A stretch of 64,000 nucleotides of DNA, from positions 3,297,501-3,361,500 of the forward strand of contig NZ_CP031223.1 in the NCBI RefSeq assembly GCF_008973485.1. Reading direction: 5' to 3'. The notes beneath the pieces are model-generated. The model made no database searches, was not told the origin of the DNA, and worked only from the letters and a program-made list of their open reading frames with translations. Shown piece after piece: positions 46,207 to 55,881 of the stretch. Origin of the DNA: Psychrobacillus glaciei (GTDB taxonomy: Bacteria > Bacillota > Bacilli > Bacillales_A > Planococcaceae). How positions within the stretch are numbered: the stretch's first letter is position 1; every line of letters starts with the position of its first letter. Made by a program: the position numbers and the translations under genes.

Positions 46207-47115
46207 TAGTTTATTTAGTTCAACAGCAATCTTAGCGCCTACTTTTGCATTATTGTAAACTAATGCAATATTCGATTCTAAACTTTTTCCTTCTGTTAAT
46301 TCTTTTACTTTTCCAAGTAAAAATGGTGTAACGTCTTTCCCTTTAATGCCGTTTTCTTCAGCTTCTTTTAAAGCCTTTTCAATAATTTCAATAATATATG
46401 CTTCTTCCATTGAATGCTCAACAGGGATTGGATTTGCAATAATTGCTCCACCTTTTAAACCTAGATCCCATTTCACTTTTAGCATGTTTGCAACCTCTTG
46501 TGGCTCATCCAGACGGAAGTTTGCGTTAAATGCACTAGTCGCCGTATAAAATGCCGGGAATGCATCCGTTTGGTATCCGACAACAGGAACGCCTTTTGTT
46601 TCTAAATATTCAAGTGTCAGACCTATGTCCAAAATAGATTTTGCACCAGCACATACGACCGCTACATTAGTAGAAGCTAGTTCTTCTAAGTCTGCTGAAA
46701 TATCCATCGTCGTTTCTGCACCTCTATGAACTCCACCGATACCACCAGTTACAAACATTTTAATACCTGCTAGCTCTGCACAAATCATCGTTGTTGCTAC
46801 TGTTGTTGCACCAATTTCTTTGGAAGCTACTACATAAGGAAGATCTCTTCTAGAAGTTTTTCGTGCATTTTTACTTGTGCCTAGTGTTTCAAGCTCTTCT
46901 TCTGAAAGACCTATTTTAATCTTCCCATCCATAATGGCAATTGTTGCTGGAACAGCACCATTCTCACGTATAATTTGCTCCACTTCTCTTGCCATTTCTA
47001 CGTTTTGTGGGTAAGGCATTCCGTGTGAAATAATTGTCGATTCTAAAGCAACAATTGCTTTCCCTGCTGCCATTCCTTCTTCTACTTCTTTTGAAAATGT
47101 TAAAAATTCTCTCAT
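46204..47115 (-). CDS. psuG: Pseudouridine-5'-phosphate glycosidase PsuG
   Basis: 303 aa. Splits pseudouridine 5'-phosphate into uracil and ribose 5-phosphate. Signatures: [58 protein letters not shown] and [24 protein letters not shown] at 47115 with GGAGGAA, overlapping the psuK stop by 4 bp (ATGA), so kinase and glycosidase are made together. Confidence 0.95.
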   Translation of the reverse strand: MREFLTFSKEVEEGMAAGKAIVALESTIISHGMPYPQNVEMAREVEQIIRENGAVPATIAIMDGKIKIGLSEEELETLGTSKNARKTSRRDLPYVVASKEIGATTVATTMICAELAGIKMFVTGGIGGVHRGAETTMDISADLEELASTNVAVVCAGAKSILDIGLTLEYLETKGVPVVGYQTDAFPAFYTATSAFNANFRLDEPQEVANMLKVKWDLGLKGGAIIANPIPVEHSMEEAYIIEIIEKALKEAEENGIKGKDVTPFLLGKVKELTEGKSLESNIALVYNNAKVGAKIAVELNKL

Positions 47116-48212
47116 GATAAATATTCCTCCAATTCATTATTTAGCGTAATTTTAGAAAGCTCTGTACGAACAGTCTCTGCAGATTGTAAAGTTTTACTCG
47201 CATTTAACATGCCAGCACTTATTGCCGATTTTAGATCGTTTCCTTCCAACCATGCATGAAGCGTACCAGAGACAAAAGCATCTCCAGCTCCAGTGACGTC
47301 TACTACATGATCTACTTGCATCGCAGGAACGTATGTCGAATCAATGGATTCACTCGAATACATTACGCCTTGACTACCATTTGTAATAACAACATGATTG
47401 ACACCTTTTTGTACAAAAGTTTGTGCAGCTTTTTTCCATGATGATTCATCAATGATTTTCATGTGTAAATATGCTTCAGCCTCGTCGCGGTTTAAAATGA
47501 TCCACTCTATTCCATGCAAGTTATCCGGCATTCTCTCCATCTTAGGAGAAGATACAGGAATAATTGCGAGTGAGATATTTTTTCCCATTGCAAGTGTTTG
47601 TAAGTATTCAATTACTTCTTTTGGACAATTCATATCCACGATTAATAGTTGTGCATTCGAAAGATGAGACTCTTGTTTTTTCATGTATTCAACAGATAGT
47701 TGATCATATATTTCCATATTAGCTAGTGCAAAAAGCATCTCGCCTTGCCTATCTAATACGGCAGAATATGTGCCAGTAGAATAATTAGCAAGTTTTTCTA
47801 CAGAAAATAAGTTCATCCAATTACTAGAAGCTTTTTCTATTATCTGATACTCGATATCATTCCCAACTACCGATAACAAACGTACACTATGCCCTAGTCT
47901 ACCTATATTCTCAGCTATATTTCTTGCTACTCCTCCAACACTTTGGGAGCTCGTAGTTGGATTAGAAGTACCCATTTGTAATTTATTTTTAACTGAATAT
48001 TTTCGATCTAAATTTGCGCCACCGATACAAATGATCTCATTTTTTTCAGGAAGTATGTATGCTCTTCCTGTTATTTGACCATTCCGAATTAATTGAGAAA
48101 TAATATTGGCTACTGCAGGTCTGGACATATTAAGAGTATCTGCTATTTCTAATTGAGACGCATACGGATTTTTTCGAAGGTACTGTAAAATTTGTATTTC
48201 TTTTGGTTGCAT
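47112..48212 (-). CDS. psuK: PfkB-family pseudouridine kinase with N-terminal HTH (PsuK)
   Basis: 366 aa. Residues 1-55 form a winged helix-turn-helix ([38 protein letters not shown]); the rest is a ribokinase-like fold with [27 protein letters not shown] and the ATP/anion-hole motif [12 protein letters not shown]. Phosphorylates pseudouridine for PsuG. The attached DNA-binding domain, as in E. coli YeiI-type kinases, could let the enzyme regulate its own operon; two identical 12-bp repeats lie directly upstream. Confidence 0.9.
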   Translation of the reverse strand: MQPKEIQILQYLRKNPYASQLEIADTLNMSRPAVANIISQLIRNGQITGRAYILPEKNEIICIGGANLDRKYSVKNKLQMGTSNPTTSSQSVGGVARNIAENIGRLGHSVRLLSVVGNDIEYQIIEKASSNWMNLFSVEKLANYSTGTYSAVLDRQGEMLFALANMEIYDQLSVEYMKKQESHLSNAQLLIVDMNCPKEVIEYLQTLAMGKNISLAIIPVSSPKMERMPDNLHGIEWIILNRDEAEAYLHMKIIDESSWKKAAQTFVQKGVNHVVITNGSQGVMYSSESIDSTYVPAMQVDHVVDVTGAGDAFVSGTLHAWLEGNDLKSAISAGMLNASKTLQSAETVRTELSKITLNNELEEYLS

Positions 48213-48235
48213 GATGATAACCCTCCTTTCATTAC

Positions 48236-48266
48236 AAACTTTTGTTTTAATTATAAACTTTTGTTT
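48236..48266. promoter_or_regulatory. Candidate operator: direct repeat AAACTTTTGTTT
   Basis: AAACTTTTGTTT at 48236-48247 and 48255-48266, 19 bp apart (about two helical turns); each is itself dyad-symmetric in AAAC/GTTT. Lies 24-54 bp before the psuK start. The regulator is unknown; the HTH of PsuK is a candidate. Confidence 0.55.
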
Positions 48267-48282
48267 AGAAAAGTCAAAAGAA

Positions 48283-48315
48283 AAACTGATAACAACTCAA
48301 AATTGTTATCAGTTT
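48283..48315 (-). terminator. Terminator after motAB
   Basis: 13-bp perfect stem AAACTGATAACAA/TTGTTATCAGTTT, followed on the minus strand by TTCTTTT; 10 bp after the motB stop. Confidence 0.85.
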
Positions 48316-48324
48316 ACGTCTCTC

Positions 48325-49098
48325 TTATTTAGGTGCATCGTTTAAAGTACCATCTTGTAACACACGAGGTTGGATTAACACTTCTACACGTCGGTTTTTA
48401 GCGCGGCCTACTGCTGTATCATTAGAAGCAACTGGCTTAAATTCACCATAACCTTTTGCACTAAAGTACAACGGATCAATTGTACCTTTACTAACTAAAA
48501 TTTTCAGGAAATTTACTGAACGCATAACACTTAGTTCCCAGTTAGAGGAAAACTCACTACTTGAAATTGGTATATTATCTGTATGTCCTGTTATAACGAC
48601 ATTTCTAGGAGGATCAAATACTAAAAGATCAGATATGTCTTCGGCAATTTGGCGATATTCAGATTTTACTTGTGCTTTTCCCGTATCAAACAAAATATTC
48701 TCACGGATTGTAACAAGAAGCCCTTCATCCGTCAATTTCGTTGCGAACTGCTTTTCTAGTGCATTGACTGCTATATACTCATCTACACTAGCTTTAATAG
48801 CTGACAGTGCTTGTTGATCTTCAATATAAGCTGAACTTTGCTCATTTTCATTTTCATTCGTTTGATCTGGCGTTATTGGCACATCTATCGGAGAAGGATG
48901 TTCCATTAAACCATTGCCCCCATCAAACACCTCACTGAAGACTTGTGACATTTGTTGGAGTTTTTGTTGATCAACTGTACTGGATGCAAACAGCACAATA
49001 AATAGCGCTAATAATAAAGTCAATATATCCGCATATGGAATAAGCCAAGACTCGTCCATATGTTCTTCTTCTTTATGTTTTTTATGCTTCTTTGCCAA
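48325..49098 (-). CDS. motB: Flagellar motor stator protein MotB
   Basis: 257 aa. Short basic N-terminus, one TM helix with ion-carrying D24 in WLIPYADILTLLLALFIVLFAS, a linker, and a C-terminal OmpA-like peptidoglycan-binding domain (VVITGHTDNIPISSSEFSSNWELSVMRS, ENRRV-like KNRRVEVLIQP). Anchors the stator to the wall. Overlaps motA by 17 bp. The Asp position equals that of B. subtilis MotB; proton versus sodium use is not decided. Confidence 0.93.
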   Translation of the reverse strand: MAKKHKKHKEEEHMDESWLIPYADILTLLLALFIVLFASSTVDQQKLQQMSQVFSEVFDGGNGLMEHPSPIDVPITPDQTNENENEQSSAYIEDQQALSAIKASVDEYIAVNALEKQFATKLTDEGLLVTIRENILFDTGKAQVKSEYRQIAEDISDLLVFDPPRNVVITGHTDNIPISSSEFSSNWELSVMRSVNFLKILVSKGTIDPLYFSAKGYGEFKPVASNDTAVGRAKNRRVEVLIQPRVLQDGTLNDAPK

Positions 49099-49885
49099 AG
49101 CCAGCCTCCCCGCTTTCGCTCATAATTTTCTTGCGATCTGACATCGACAAATACGAGGCTAACTTTTGTTCAATAACACGAGGAGCGTCTCCTTCTAATA
49201 CGGAAAGAATCCCTTCTAACATCATCGTTTTTTGACGAACCTCTTGCTTAGATTTGCGTTTAAGCTTATTTGCAAATGGATGCCAAATAATATACCCAGT
49301 GAAAATACCTAGTAATGTCGCAACAAAAGCTGCTGATATAGCATGTCCTAATGAATCAATATCATTTAAGTTTTTAAGGGCTGCAATTAGTCCGACAACT
49401 GCTCCTAGCACTCCTAGTGTAGGGGCATATGTACCTGCTTGCGAAAATATTAAAGCTCCACCAATATGTCTGTCTTCTAAAGCATCGATTTCTTCTGTTA
49501 GTACATCTCTAATATAATCCGCATTTTGTCCATCAATTGCTAATGTTAACCCATTTTTTAAGAATGGATCATCTACATCCGCAATCTTACTTTCCAGTGC
49601 GAGTAAGCCTTCTCTACGTGCTAAATCAGCCCAACTAGAAAACATTTTAATAACTTCACTATCATCTGCAAGTTTTTTATCTTTGAATATTACACCAAAT
49701 AGCTTTGGTACCCTTTTCAATTCATTCATCGGAAAAGCAATTACTACAGCAGCAATTGTTCCAAATATAATAATTAAGATAGCTGCAGGAACTAATAAAC
49801 TTCCTGGACCAACTCCTTTTAAATACATCCCAACTAATAATGAAACAAACGCAATGATGAGACCAACAACCGTCGATATATCCAT
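49082..49885 (-). CDS. motA: Flagellar motor stator protein MotA
   Basis: 267 aa, four TM helices; first pair at residues ~5-50, large cytosolic loop with RREGLLALESKI and DDPFLKNGL, then AGTYAPTLGVLGAVVGLI and LLGIFTGYIIWHPFANKL. Forms the ion channel with MotB. ATG at 49885 follows GGGGGTT. Preceded by a sigma-D-like promoter; the two genes stand apart from other flagellar genes, as in B. subtilis. Confidence 0.93.
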   Translation of the reverse strand: MDISTVVGLIIAFVSLLVGMYLKGVGPGSLLVPAAILIIIFGTIAAVVIAFPMNELKRVPKLFGVIFKDKKLADDSEVIKMFSSWADLARREGLLALESKIADVDDPFLKNGLTLAIDGQNADYIRDVLTEEIDALEDRHIGGALIFSQAGTYAPTLGVLGAVVGLIAALKNLNDIDSLGHAISAAFVATLLGIFTGYIIWHPFANKLKRKSKQEVRQKTMMLEGILSVLEGDAPRVIEQKLASYLSMSDRKKIMSESGEAGFGKEA

Positions 49886-49916
49886 TTATTAACCCCCAAA
49901 TTCTATTTCTCTCATT

Positions 49917-49942
49917 ATTTCGGCTATTTTGCACTTTTTTTA
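49917..49942 (-). promoter_or_regulatory. Predicted sigma-D promoter of motAB
   Basis: Minus strand TAAA (49939-49942), 14-bp spacer, GCCGAAAT (49917-49924); consensus TAAA-N15-GCCGATAT. Confidence 0.65.
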
Positions 49943-50075
49943 ATAATAAACTTGCTTTCGAATAATATAATTTCATAGTTTATGACTAATATCCGACTTT
50001 TTACCTTCTATATGTATTGTTACAATAGACTGAAAACTGATATTATTAAGTTAAACACAGAAAGGAAGTATGTAT

Positions 50076-51308
50076 ATGTCACCATTTAATGAAAAGCTTG
50101 AGAAATACGCTGCACTTGCTGTAGAAGTTGGGGTTAATATTCAACCTGGTCAGACTTTATTTATTGCTTCTTCAATTGACAGTGTGGAACTTGTTCGATT
50201 AATTACAAAAAAGGCGTATGAGGTTGGTGCCAATCAAGTTCTTGTAGATTTTTCTGACGATGAAATCACTCGCTTACGCTATGAACTAGCTCCTAAAGAA
50301 TCTTTTGAGTTCTTCCCATCATGGAAAGTACAAGAAAAAGAATTATTAGCTGAGCAAGGCGCTGCATTTATGAGCATTATGAGCCAAAGTCCGGACCTTT
50401 TAAAAGGAGTGGATACTAGTAAAATTGCTGCATTCCAAAAAGCAGCTGGGACAGCATTAAGTAAATATCGCCAATATATGCAATCCGATAAAGTTAGTTG
50501 GACAGTAATTGCTTCTCCTTCAAAAGAATGGGCTAAAATGGTGTTCCCGAATGTTGCAGAAGAAGAACAAGTTTCTGCACTTTGGGATGCTATTTTCAAA
50601 GCAGTAAGAGCAGATTTAGAAGATCCAGTTTCGGCATGGAAAGAGCACGATAAACTACTTCACATGAAAGTAGATTATTTAAATGACAAAAATTACAAAA
50701 AACTTCACTATACAGCTCCTGGAACTGATTTAACTATTGAACTTCCAGCAGGACATTTATGGTGTGGAGCGAGTAGCGTCAATGAAAAAGGAGACGACTT
50801 CATGGCTAATATGCCAACCGAGGAAGTTTTTACAGTCCCATTAAAAACTGGCGTAGATGGTTACGTTGCTAGTACGAAACCATTAAGTTACGGTGGTAAT
50901 ATTATTGATAATTTTACTGTTTCTTTTGAAAATGGACGAATTGTAAAAGTAGAAGCTGAAGAAGGTCAGCTAGTGTTGGAAGATCTTGTTGCAACAGATG
51001 AAGGCGCTCACTATTTAGGAGAAGTTGCCCTTGTTCCGCATGATTCACCAATCTCTAATTCTAACTTATTATTCTATAACACGCTCTTCGATGAGAATGC
51101 ATCCAATCACTTAGCAATTGGTAGTGCATATGCATTTTGTCTAAAAGGTGGCAAAACGATGAGTCGTGAGGAGCTTGCTAAAAACGGGCTAAACGATAGT
51201 ATTACGCATGTGGATTTTATGGTTGGTTCCGATAAAATGAATATTGATGGTGTGAAAGAAGATGGAACGACAGAACCGATCTTCCGCAACGGTAACTGGG
51301 CATTCTAA
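50076..51308 (+). CDS. Aminopeptidase, M29 family (AmpS/PepS type)
   Basis: 410 aa, the full length for metalloaminopeptidase M29. N-terminal EKYAALAVEVGVNIQPGQTL, then DLTIELPAGHLWCGA, CGAS... NMPTEEVF (metal Glu), and DEGAHYLGEVALVPHDSPIS with NTLFDENASNHLAIGSAY giving the C-terminal His/Asp ligands. Cytosolic, releases N-terminal residues. Start placed at 50076 because AAAGGAAG is eight bases upstream; the ATG six bases earlier is too close. Confidence 0.93.
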   Translation: MSPFNEKLEKYAALAVEVGVNIQPGQTLFIASSIDSVELVRLITKKAYEVGANQVLVDFSDDEITRLRYELAPKESFEFFPSWKVQEKELLAEQGAAFMSIMSQSPDLLKGVDTSKIAAFQKAAGTALSKYRQYMQSDKVSWTVIASPSKEWAKMVFPNVAEEEQVSALWDAIFKAVRADLEDPVSAWKEHDKLLHMKVDYLNDKNYKKLHYTAPGTDLTIELPAGHLWCGASSVNEKGDDFMANMPTEEVFTVPLKTGVDGYVASTKPLSYGGNIIDNFTVSFENGRIVKVEAEEGQLVLEDLVATDEGAHYLGEVALVPHDSPISNSNLLFYNTLFDENASNHLAIGSAYAFCLKGGKTMSREELAKNGLNDSITHVDFMVGSDKMNIDGVKEDGTTEPIFRNGNWAF

Positions 51309-51400
51309 CTATTTTTGAGTAGATTTCTATAAAATACTACTTAACTTTTATATTCTTTTAAGCTATAATGATAGTAATATAACTAGTGAGGTGTTTAATA

Positions 51401-51535
51401 ATGGGCTTATTCACAGTTACAGTTCTTGGTTTTGCAGCAGTTACAGGTATTGTAGGTTATACAATTATGCACTACTTCGCTAAATCAATGAACTCACACG
51501 ATTCAGTTTTAGTAGATCCGAAACCTTCCAAATAA
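51401..51535 (+). CDS. 44-aa single-TM peptide, unknown function
   Basis: MGLFTVTVLGFAAVTGIVGY begins a hydrophobic helix, followed by a short polar tail ending DPKPSK. GTGAGGTG lies upstream of the ATG; a promoter TTAACT (51341-51346)-N17-TATAAT (51364-51369) and a terminator at 51541 frame it as an independent transcription unit. Not recognised. Signal layout makes it a real small gene despite its size. Confidence 0.7.
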   Translation: MGLFTVTVLGFAAVTGIVGYTIMHYFAKSMNSHDSVLVDPKPSK

Positions 51536-51540
51536 TTCAA

Positions 51541-51572
51541 AACAACCGCAGAAATTGCGGTTGTTTTTTTAT
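51541..51572 (+). terminator. Terminator after the 44-aa gene
   Basis: 10-bp stem AACAACCGCA/TGCGGTTGTT followed by TTTTTT. Confidence 0.9.
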
Positions 51573-51636
51573 GTTTAAGTAGTTATCACATCAGTCTATT
51601 AAGCAGTTTACTCTATTGAAATTACATACGAAAAGT

Positions 51637-51775
51637 GCAAGAGTCCTTTAAGTGCATATTATCTTTACTATTTCCTGAGTGCTTGGCCGAAACATAAGCT
51701 ACACTATTGACGAAGAATTTTATGAAGGATCTTTTAGCGGATGTTTGTCCGTCACCCTCTAGAACACCTTGCAGC
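51637..51775 (+). repeat. Interspersed repeat family A, copy 4 (5' part)
   Basis: Matches GTCCTTTAAGTGCAT, TTTACTATTTCCTGAGTGCTT, GCTACACTATT and TGTTTGTCCGTC of copies 1-2; hairpin H1 is missing and the copy ends before H2. Confidence 0.7.
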
Positions 51776-51864
51776 TTATTTCATCTACTTTTGTATCTAT
51801 TTAGAAACCTACCGATGATTCTTTTATTCACAAACTAGGATTTAGTGCGGTGATAAATTTATTT

Positions 51865-52060
51865 GTGACGAGCTTGCTCAGGAGCATGAGACTCCTAACG
51901 GGATTAGCGAGGCCCTGCACGAAGCGCTTAATTAAGAAGGAAGGCTAATTAATGGCGCCTCATCCTGAGGCAACTACTTCATTACCAACATAGTGTTTGC
52001 CCAGGAGACTCGTCGTTCGCCCCGTGGAAAGAGAATACCTGAACGCTAAATCCGAGTAAA
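51865..52060 (+). repeat. GC-rich interspersed repeat family B, diverged copy
   Basis: Ends GAGACTCGTCGTTCGCCCC...CCTGAACGCTAAATCC, parallel to the 3' part of 18109-18298; the 5' half is unrelated. No coding capacity. It lies within the 613-bp gene-free gap 51536-52148. Confidence 0.55.
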
Positions 52061-52084
52061 AATTTATCTATATGTGAGATCCTC

Positions 52085-52135
52085 TACACTATTACCGTTA
52101 AAATTATGGATCGTGAAGTGACTGCTTTACTTAAT
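52085..52135 (+). repeat. Interspersed repeat family A, fragment (copy 5)
   Basis: CTACACTATTACCGTTA then ATGGATCGTGAAGTGAC, identical to the 5' arm of H1 in copy 1, but the 3' arm is degenerate, so no hairpin forms. Confidence 0.65.
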
Positions 52136-52148
52136 GTTTTAAACTTTT

Positions 52149-53267
52149 TTATTCAGCTAATATTTTCTCTGGATTTAATCCTTCTAATTCAGGAATAACA
52201 AATCGCCCATCTTTACGTATTAACTGACCATCAAAATAGATTTCTCCACCACCATAATCAGGGCGTTGAATTGATATTAAATCCCAATGAATTGCAGATT
52301 TATTCCCATTATCAGCTTCTTCAAAGCAGTAGCCTAAAGCAATATGAAAACTCCCATCAATCTTTTCGTCAAATAACGTATTGTTCATGGGAACTTTCAC
52401 CTTCGGGTTAAAAGCTAAAGCAAATTCCCCAACATACCTGGCCCCATCATCTGTATTAAGCATTTCATTAAGTTTTTCTTGATAATTCGCTGTTGCCTTT
52501 ACTACTTTTCCTTTTTCAAATGTAAGTGAAAGATTTTCAAACGTTACACCCATGGCGTGTGCAGGTGTATTAAAGGTAATAGTTCCATTCACTGAATCTC
52601 TAATTGGTGCAGTGTAGATTTCACCGTCAGGAATATTATCTATACCATCTCCTTTGATCACACCCATATTTTCAATTGACATGGATAGATCGGTTCTAGG
52701 TCCTTTAATTTCAACAAACTTCGTTTTTTCCATCAACTCTTTTAAAGGATCCATGGCTTCAGAAAGTTTTTTGTAATCAACGTTACAAATATCAAAATAA
52801 AAATCCTCAAATGCTTCTGTGCTCATCTTGGCTTCCTGTGCCATAGAGGGATTAGGGATTCGTGTCGTTACCCATTTTTTCTTAAATATTGCTTCAGACT
52901 GAGCTGTACCATATATCTTTGCATACATATCAAATTTTTCATCAGGAATATCAACAAATTCTGAGCTATTGACTGGACTTCTCAAATTTATATATCCGTC
53001 CATTTTTGCCAAACGATTTACTTCCAATTCGGCTAATACTTTAAATTGCTCGTTTCCTCCGCCAAGAACTAATTGTCTAGTCACAACAGAATCGTTTAAA
53101 TCAACGTGTGCAAATCCACCTACTTTATGAATTTCATTGATTATTTCTCGTACTACACTAATTTCAATCTCTGTATTTGTTTGTACCAAAACATGTTCAT
53201 TTGGTTGCACCTTTATTGAATGGTTTACCAACAATTCCGCGATTCTTTGTATTCTTGGATCTTTCAA
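52149..53267 (-). CDS. Aminopeptidase, M29 family
   Basis: 372 aa from a TTG start at 53267 (MKDPRIQRIAELLVNHSIKV), chosen because GGAGG sits nine bases upstream; an earlier GTG overlaps that site. M29 signatures: GPRTDLSMSI, DNIPDGEIYTAPIRDSVNGTITFNTPA, DDGARYVGEFALAFNP and IHWDLISIQRPDYGGGEIYFDGQLIRKDG. A second M29 enzyme 2 kb from the first but a different subgroup (shorter), so the two are not a recent tandem duplication. Confidence 0.92.
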   Translation of the reverse strand: MKDPRIQRIAELLVNHSIKVQPNEHVLVQTNTEIEISVVREIINEIHKVGGFAHVDLNDSVVTRQLVLGGGNEQFKVLAELEVNRLAKMDGYINLRSPVNSSEFVDIPDEKFDMYAKIYGTAQSEAIFKKKWVTTRIPNPSMAQEAKMSTEAFEDFYFDICNVDYKKLSEAMDPLKELMEKTKFVEIKGPRTDLSMSIENMGVIKGDGIDNIPDGEIYTAPIRDSVNGTITFNTPAHAMGVTFENLSLTFEKGKVVKATANYQEKLNEMLNTDDGARYVGEFALAFNPKVKVPMNNTLFDEKIDGSFHIALGYCFEEADNGNKSAIHWDLISIQRPDYGGGEIYFDGQLIRKDGRFVIPELEGLNPEKILAE

Positions 53268-53611
53268 AACAAACACCTCCTCAATTTGATAGTAATACAG
53301 TAAATAAACATTTTGACATCAATTAATAATTACATTTATAGAACATACCTAACACCTCTTAACTCTGTTAATCACATATTTCTACAATTATTGGTAAATA
53401 TCCTTTTTTCCTTTTAGTTTACTTATCATTCGAAAAATTCTAATCTATTTCTTTCGTGAATTACCTTGTAACGTTAAGTAAAGAAGAAAATCAACACGCT
53501 TCTTTAACCGACCCTTTTGTAAAGATATCAATGTGTCAGAGTCTAACAAATTTCCATTCCATAGTTGAACAGGGTATGCACATTATAAGACAAATAGCTT
53601 ATTCATAAAAA

Positions 53612-53645
53612 AATAGGACACTTTAAATGCGAAAGTGTCCTATTC
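53612..53645. terminator. Isolated terminator-like hairpin
   Basis: Stem AATAGGACACTTT/AAAGTGTCCTATT with A- and T-rich flanks; no gene ends next to it. It lies in the 886-bp gap 53268-54153, otherwise occupied by the repeat at 53690. Confidence 0.5.
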
Positions 53646-53689
53646 TTTACTTCCTTGCTCTTTTTACGTTTAAAAGCTTGATAATCCCT

Positions 53690-53945
53690 TTGCGAATGAC
53701 CCCAAAAATAGTTAGAAAAGGAGACACTCCTAAAGGAATACCGTTATTCGAAGCCTCCTCAGCAAAGCGAGGAGGCTGAGGCAATTCCCGCGGAAAGGGA
53801 GCCGTTGCAATGATTTTCTTACTTATTGACACTACTATCTCACAAACTCGAATTATAGGGAATTTTCCACTGCCCTTCCCTTCATGCTTTCGAAAGCACG
53901 ATCCGGTGTTTGTCGCTCCTGTGGTTACCTCTCATAGGACCTTGA
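53690..53945. repeat. GC-rich interspersed repeat (family C-like)
   Basis: Contains the hairpin GCCTCCTC-AGCAAAGC-GAGGAGGC, GAGGCAATTCCCGCGGAAAG, and GCTTTCGAAAGC followed by GTCGCTCCTGTGG. Base composition and the TCGCTCCTG phrases resemble 59136-59335. A 61-codon minus-strand ORF here is a by-product. Confidence 0.5.
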
Positions 53946-54153
53946 TACTATCTATCTTTTTCTTTTCAGTTTAAAGACAGTTGTATGTCAATATTATGAC
54001 CAGCACCTACTATTAGATTATTTTACTTACTAACCCTATGTATATTGATCTATTAACCAATGAAATATTTGTAAACTTCCATAATGTAACACATGGCAAT
54101 ACACCTTTTATCCTTTATACTTAGTGAGTATGATTGAATGGAGGAAGATTAAT

Positions 54154-55161
54154 ATGTTTTCAAATGCTCATATTGGAATAGATTTAGGCACAGCAAATAC
54201 ATTAGTATATACTAAAAGTAAAGGCATAATTATAGATGAACCAACAGTTGTGGCAGTTAATACAAAAACGAGAGAAATTATTGCATTTGGACATAAAGCA
54301 AAAGAAATGATTGGAAAAACACCAGCTTTCATAGAAGTTATTCGCCCGTTAAAAGACGGTGTCATAGCTGATTTTGATATTACGACGCAATTATTAAAAC
54401 TCATTATGCAAAATGCAAGTAAAAAACTTGGAACTTCATTACGAAAGCCATCTGTTGTTGTGTGTACGCCATCAGGTGCAACGTCTGTCGAACGAAGAGC
54501 AATTCAAGATGCAGTTAGACAAAGCGGAGCGAAAGAAGTTCAACTTATGGAAGAACCAGTTGCAGCAGCAATTGGAGCGGGACTTCCTGTTAATGAACCA
54601 GTGGCAAGTATGATCGTCGATATTGGTGGAGGTACGACTGAAGTTGGGATTATATCATTCGGTGGGGTCGTTGCATCTAACACTGTGAAGGATGCAGGAG
54701 ATAAAATGGATGAATCAATTATTCATTTTATTCGAAAAGAATATAATGTATTGATTGGAGAACCTACTGCTGAGGAAATTAAGAAAACTATCGGACATGC
54801 CTTACTTCCGCATGAAGTAGAACATATGGATGTAAGAGGAAGAGATGTTGTAACTGGATTACCGAAAATAATTCATCTCTCCTCTACCCAAATACAGGGT
54901 GTCTTGGCAGAATCTCTTAGTGCAATATTAGAAGCAATTCGTGCAACCCTTGAAATATGTCCACCAGAACTTGCAGGGGATATCGTGGACCATGGAGTTG
55001 TGTTAACTGGTGGAGGCGCACTACTTAAAAATATTAAGGAATGGCTAACCAGTGTTATTGAAGTGCCAGTTCACATTGCACCGGAACCTCTTCAATCTGT
55101 TGCGATTGGAACTGGTAAATCTTTCTTTGTATCGGAACGAAAACAAAAAGTAGCGAAATGA
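54154..55161 (+). CDS. mreBH: Rod-shape actin homologue MreBH
   Basis: 335 aa, equal in length to B. subtilis MreBH. Actin-fold ATP motifs: [46 protein letters not shown], and [18 protein letters not shown]. Positions lateral cell-wall synthesis along the membrane; the single-gene location, apart from mreCD, fits MreBH or Mbl rather than MreB. Start at the ATG 54154 with GGAGGAAG; an upstream in-frame ATG lacks a site. Confidence 0.9.
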   Translation: MFSNAHIGIDLGTANTLVYTKSKGIIIDEPTVVAVNTKTREIIAFGHKAKEMIGKTPAFIEVIRPLKDGVIADFDITTQLLKLIMQNASKKLGTSLRKPSVVVCTPSGATSVERRAIQDAVRQSGAKEVQLMEEPVAAAIGAGLPVNEPVASMIVDIGGGTTEVGIISFGGVVASNTVKDAGDKMDESIIHFIRKEYNVLIGEPTAEEIKKTIGHALLPHEVEHMDVRGRDVVTGLPKIIHLSSTQIQGVLAESLSAILEAIRATLEICPPELAGDIVDHGVVLTGGGALLKNIKEWLTSVIEVPVHIAPEPLQSVAIGTGKSFFVSERKQKVAK

Positions 55162-55234
55162 ATAGAAACAAATTAGAGGAAATTTCCCCTTTTTTCATAT
55201 AGAATAAAAACACAGTATATGAAGGGGGAAAGTT

Positions 55235-55804
55235 ATGCCTAATTTAAATGAAGTATTAAAGTACAATGATTATTTTGTAGAAAATAAACTATATGAACCT
55301 TATATAACAACGAAGTTTCCAAACAAGCGAGCTGTTATTTTAACTTGCATGGATACTCGACTTGTTGAATTGTTGCCGAAATCAATGAACTTTAGAAATG
55401 GAGATATTAAAATAGTAAAAAGTGCTGGTGCTATTATTAATCATCCTTTTGGCGGTATTATGCGAAGTCTAATCGTTGCTGTTTATGAACTCCAAGCAGA
55501 TGAAATATACGTTATCGGGCATCATGATTGTGGCATGAGTTCTATTCATACAGATAAAATTATAGAGAAAATAACATCTAGAGGTATAGACCCGCTCATT
55601 TTTGATATATTAGAACACTCCGGAGTAGATGTGGAAAAATGGTTAGAAGGTTTTTCAGATGTAAAAGAAAGTGTTTTACATAGCGTTGAAATGATACGGA
55701 ATCATCCTTTAATGATTAAAGATATTCCTATACACGGTCTAATCATTGATCCTACAACTGGTCGATTAGACTTAGTCGTAGACGGTAACCTCAACACGAT
55801 ATAA
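55235..55804 (+). CDS. Beta-carbonic anhydrase family protein
   Basis: 189 aa. Zinc ligands C-x-D-x-R (TCMDTRLVELLP) and H-x2-C (GHHDCGMSS) are in place; VKSAGAIINHPFGGIMRSLIVAVYEL is the conserved core. Interconverts CO2 and bicarbonate. Matches the small YtiB-like class (about 190 aa). ATG at 55235 follows AAGGGGG. Lies 73 bp after mreBH; cotranscription is possible, as no terminator is seen between them. Confidence 0.9.
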   Translation: MPNLNEVLKYNDYFVENKLYEPYITTKFPNKRAVILTCMDTRLVELLPKSMNFRNGDIKIVKSAGAIINHPFGGIMRSLIVAVYELQADEIYVIGHHDCGMSSIHTDKIIEKITSRGIDPLIFDILEHSGVDVEKWLEGFSDVKESVLHSVEMIRNHPLMIKDIPIHGLIIDPTTGRLDLVVDGNLNTI

Positions 55805-55828
55805 ACTATTTCCCAGGAAATCGACAAA

Positions 55829-55867
55829 AAAGTTGGTTATTCACCTCAATGAATAGCCAACTTTTTA
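55829..55867. terminator. Convergent terminator
   Basis: Stem AAAGTTGGTTATTCA/TGAATAGCCAACTTT (one G/C-T wobble position) with T-runs both ways; shared by the carbonic anhydrase and GNAT genes. Confidence 0.88.
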
Positions 55868-55881
55868 TTTATATATGAAAT

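Noticed and set aside
53647-53832. 61-codon minus-strand ORF
   Set aside because: Within a GC-rich repeat; composition and lack of a start signal argue against a gene.
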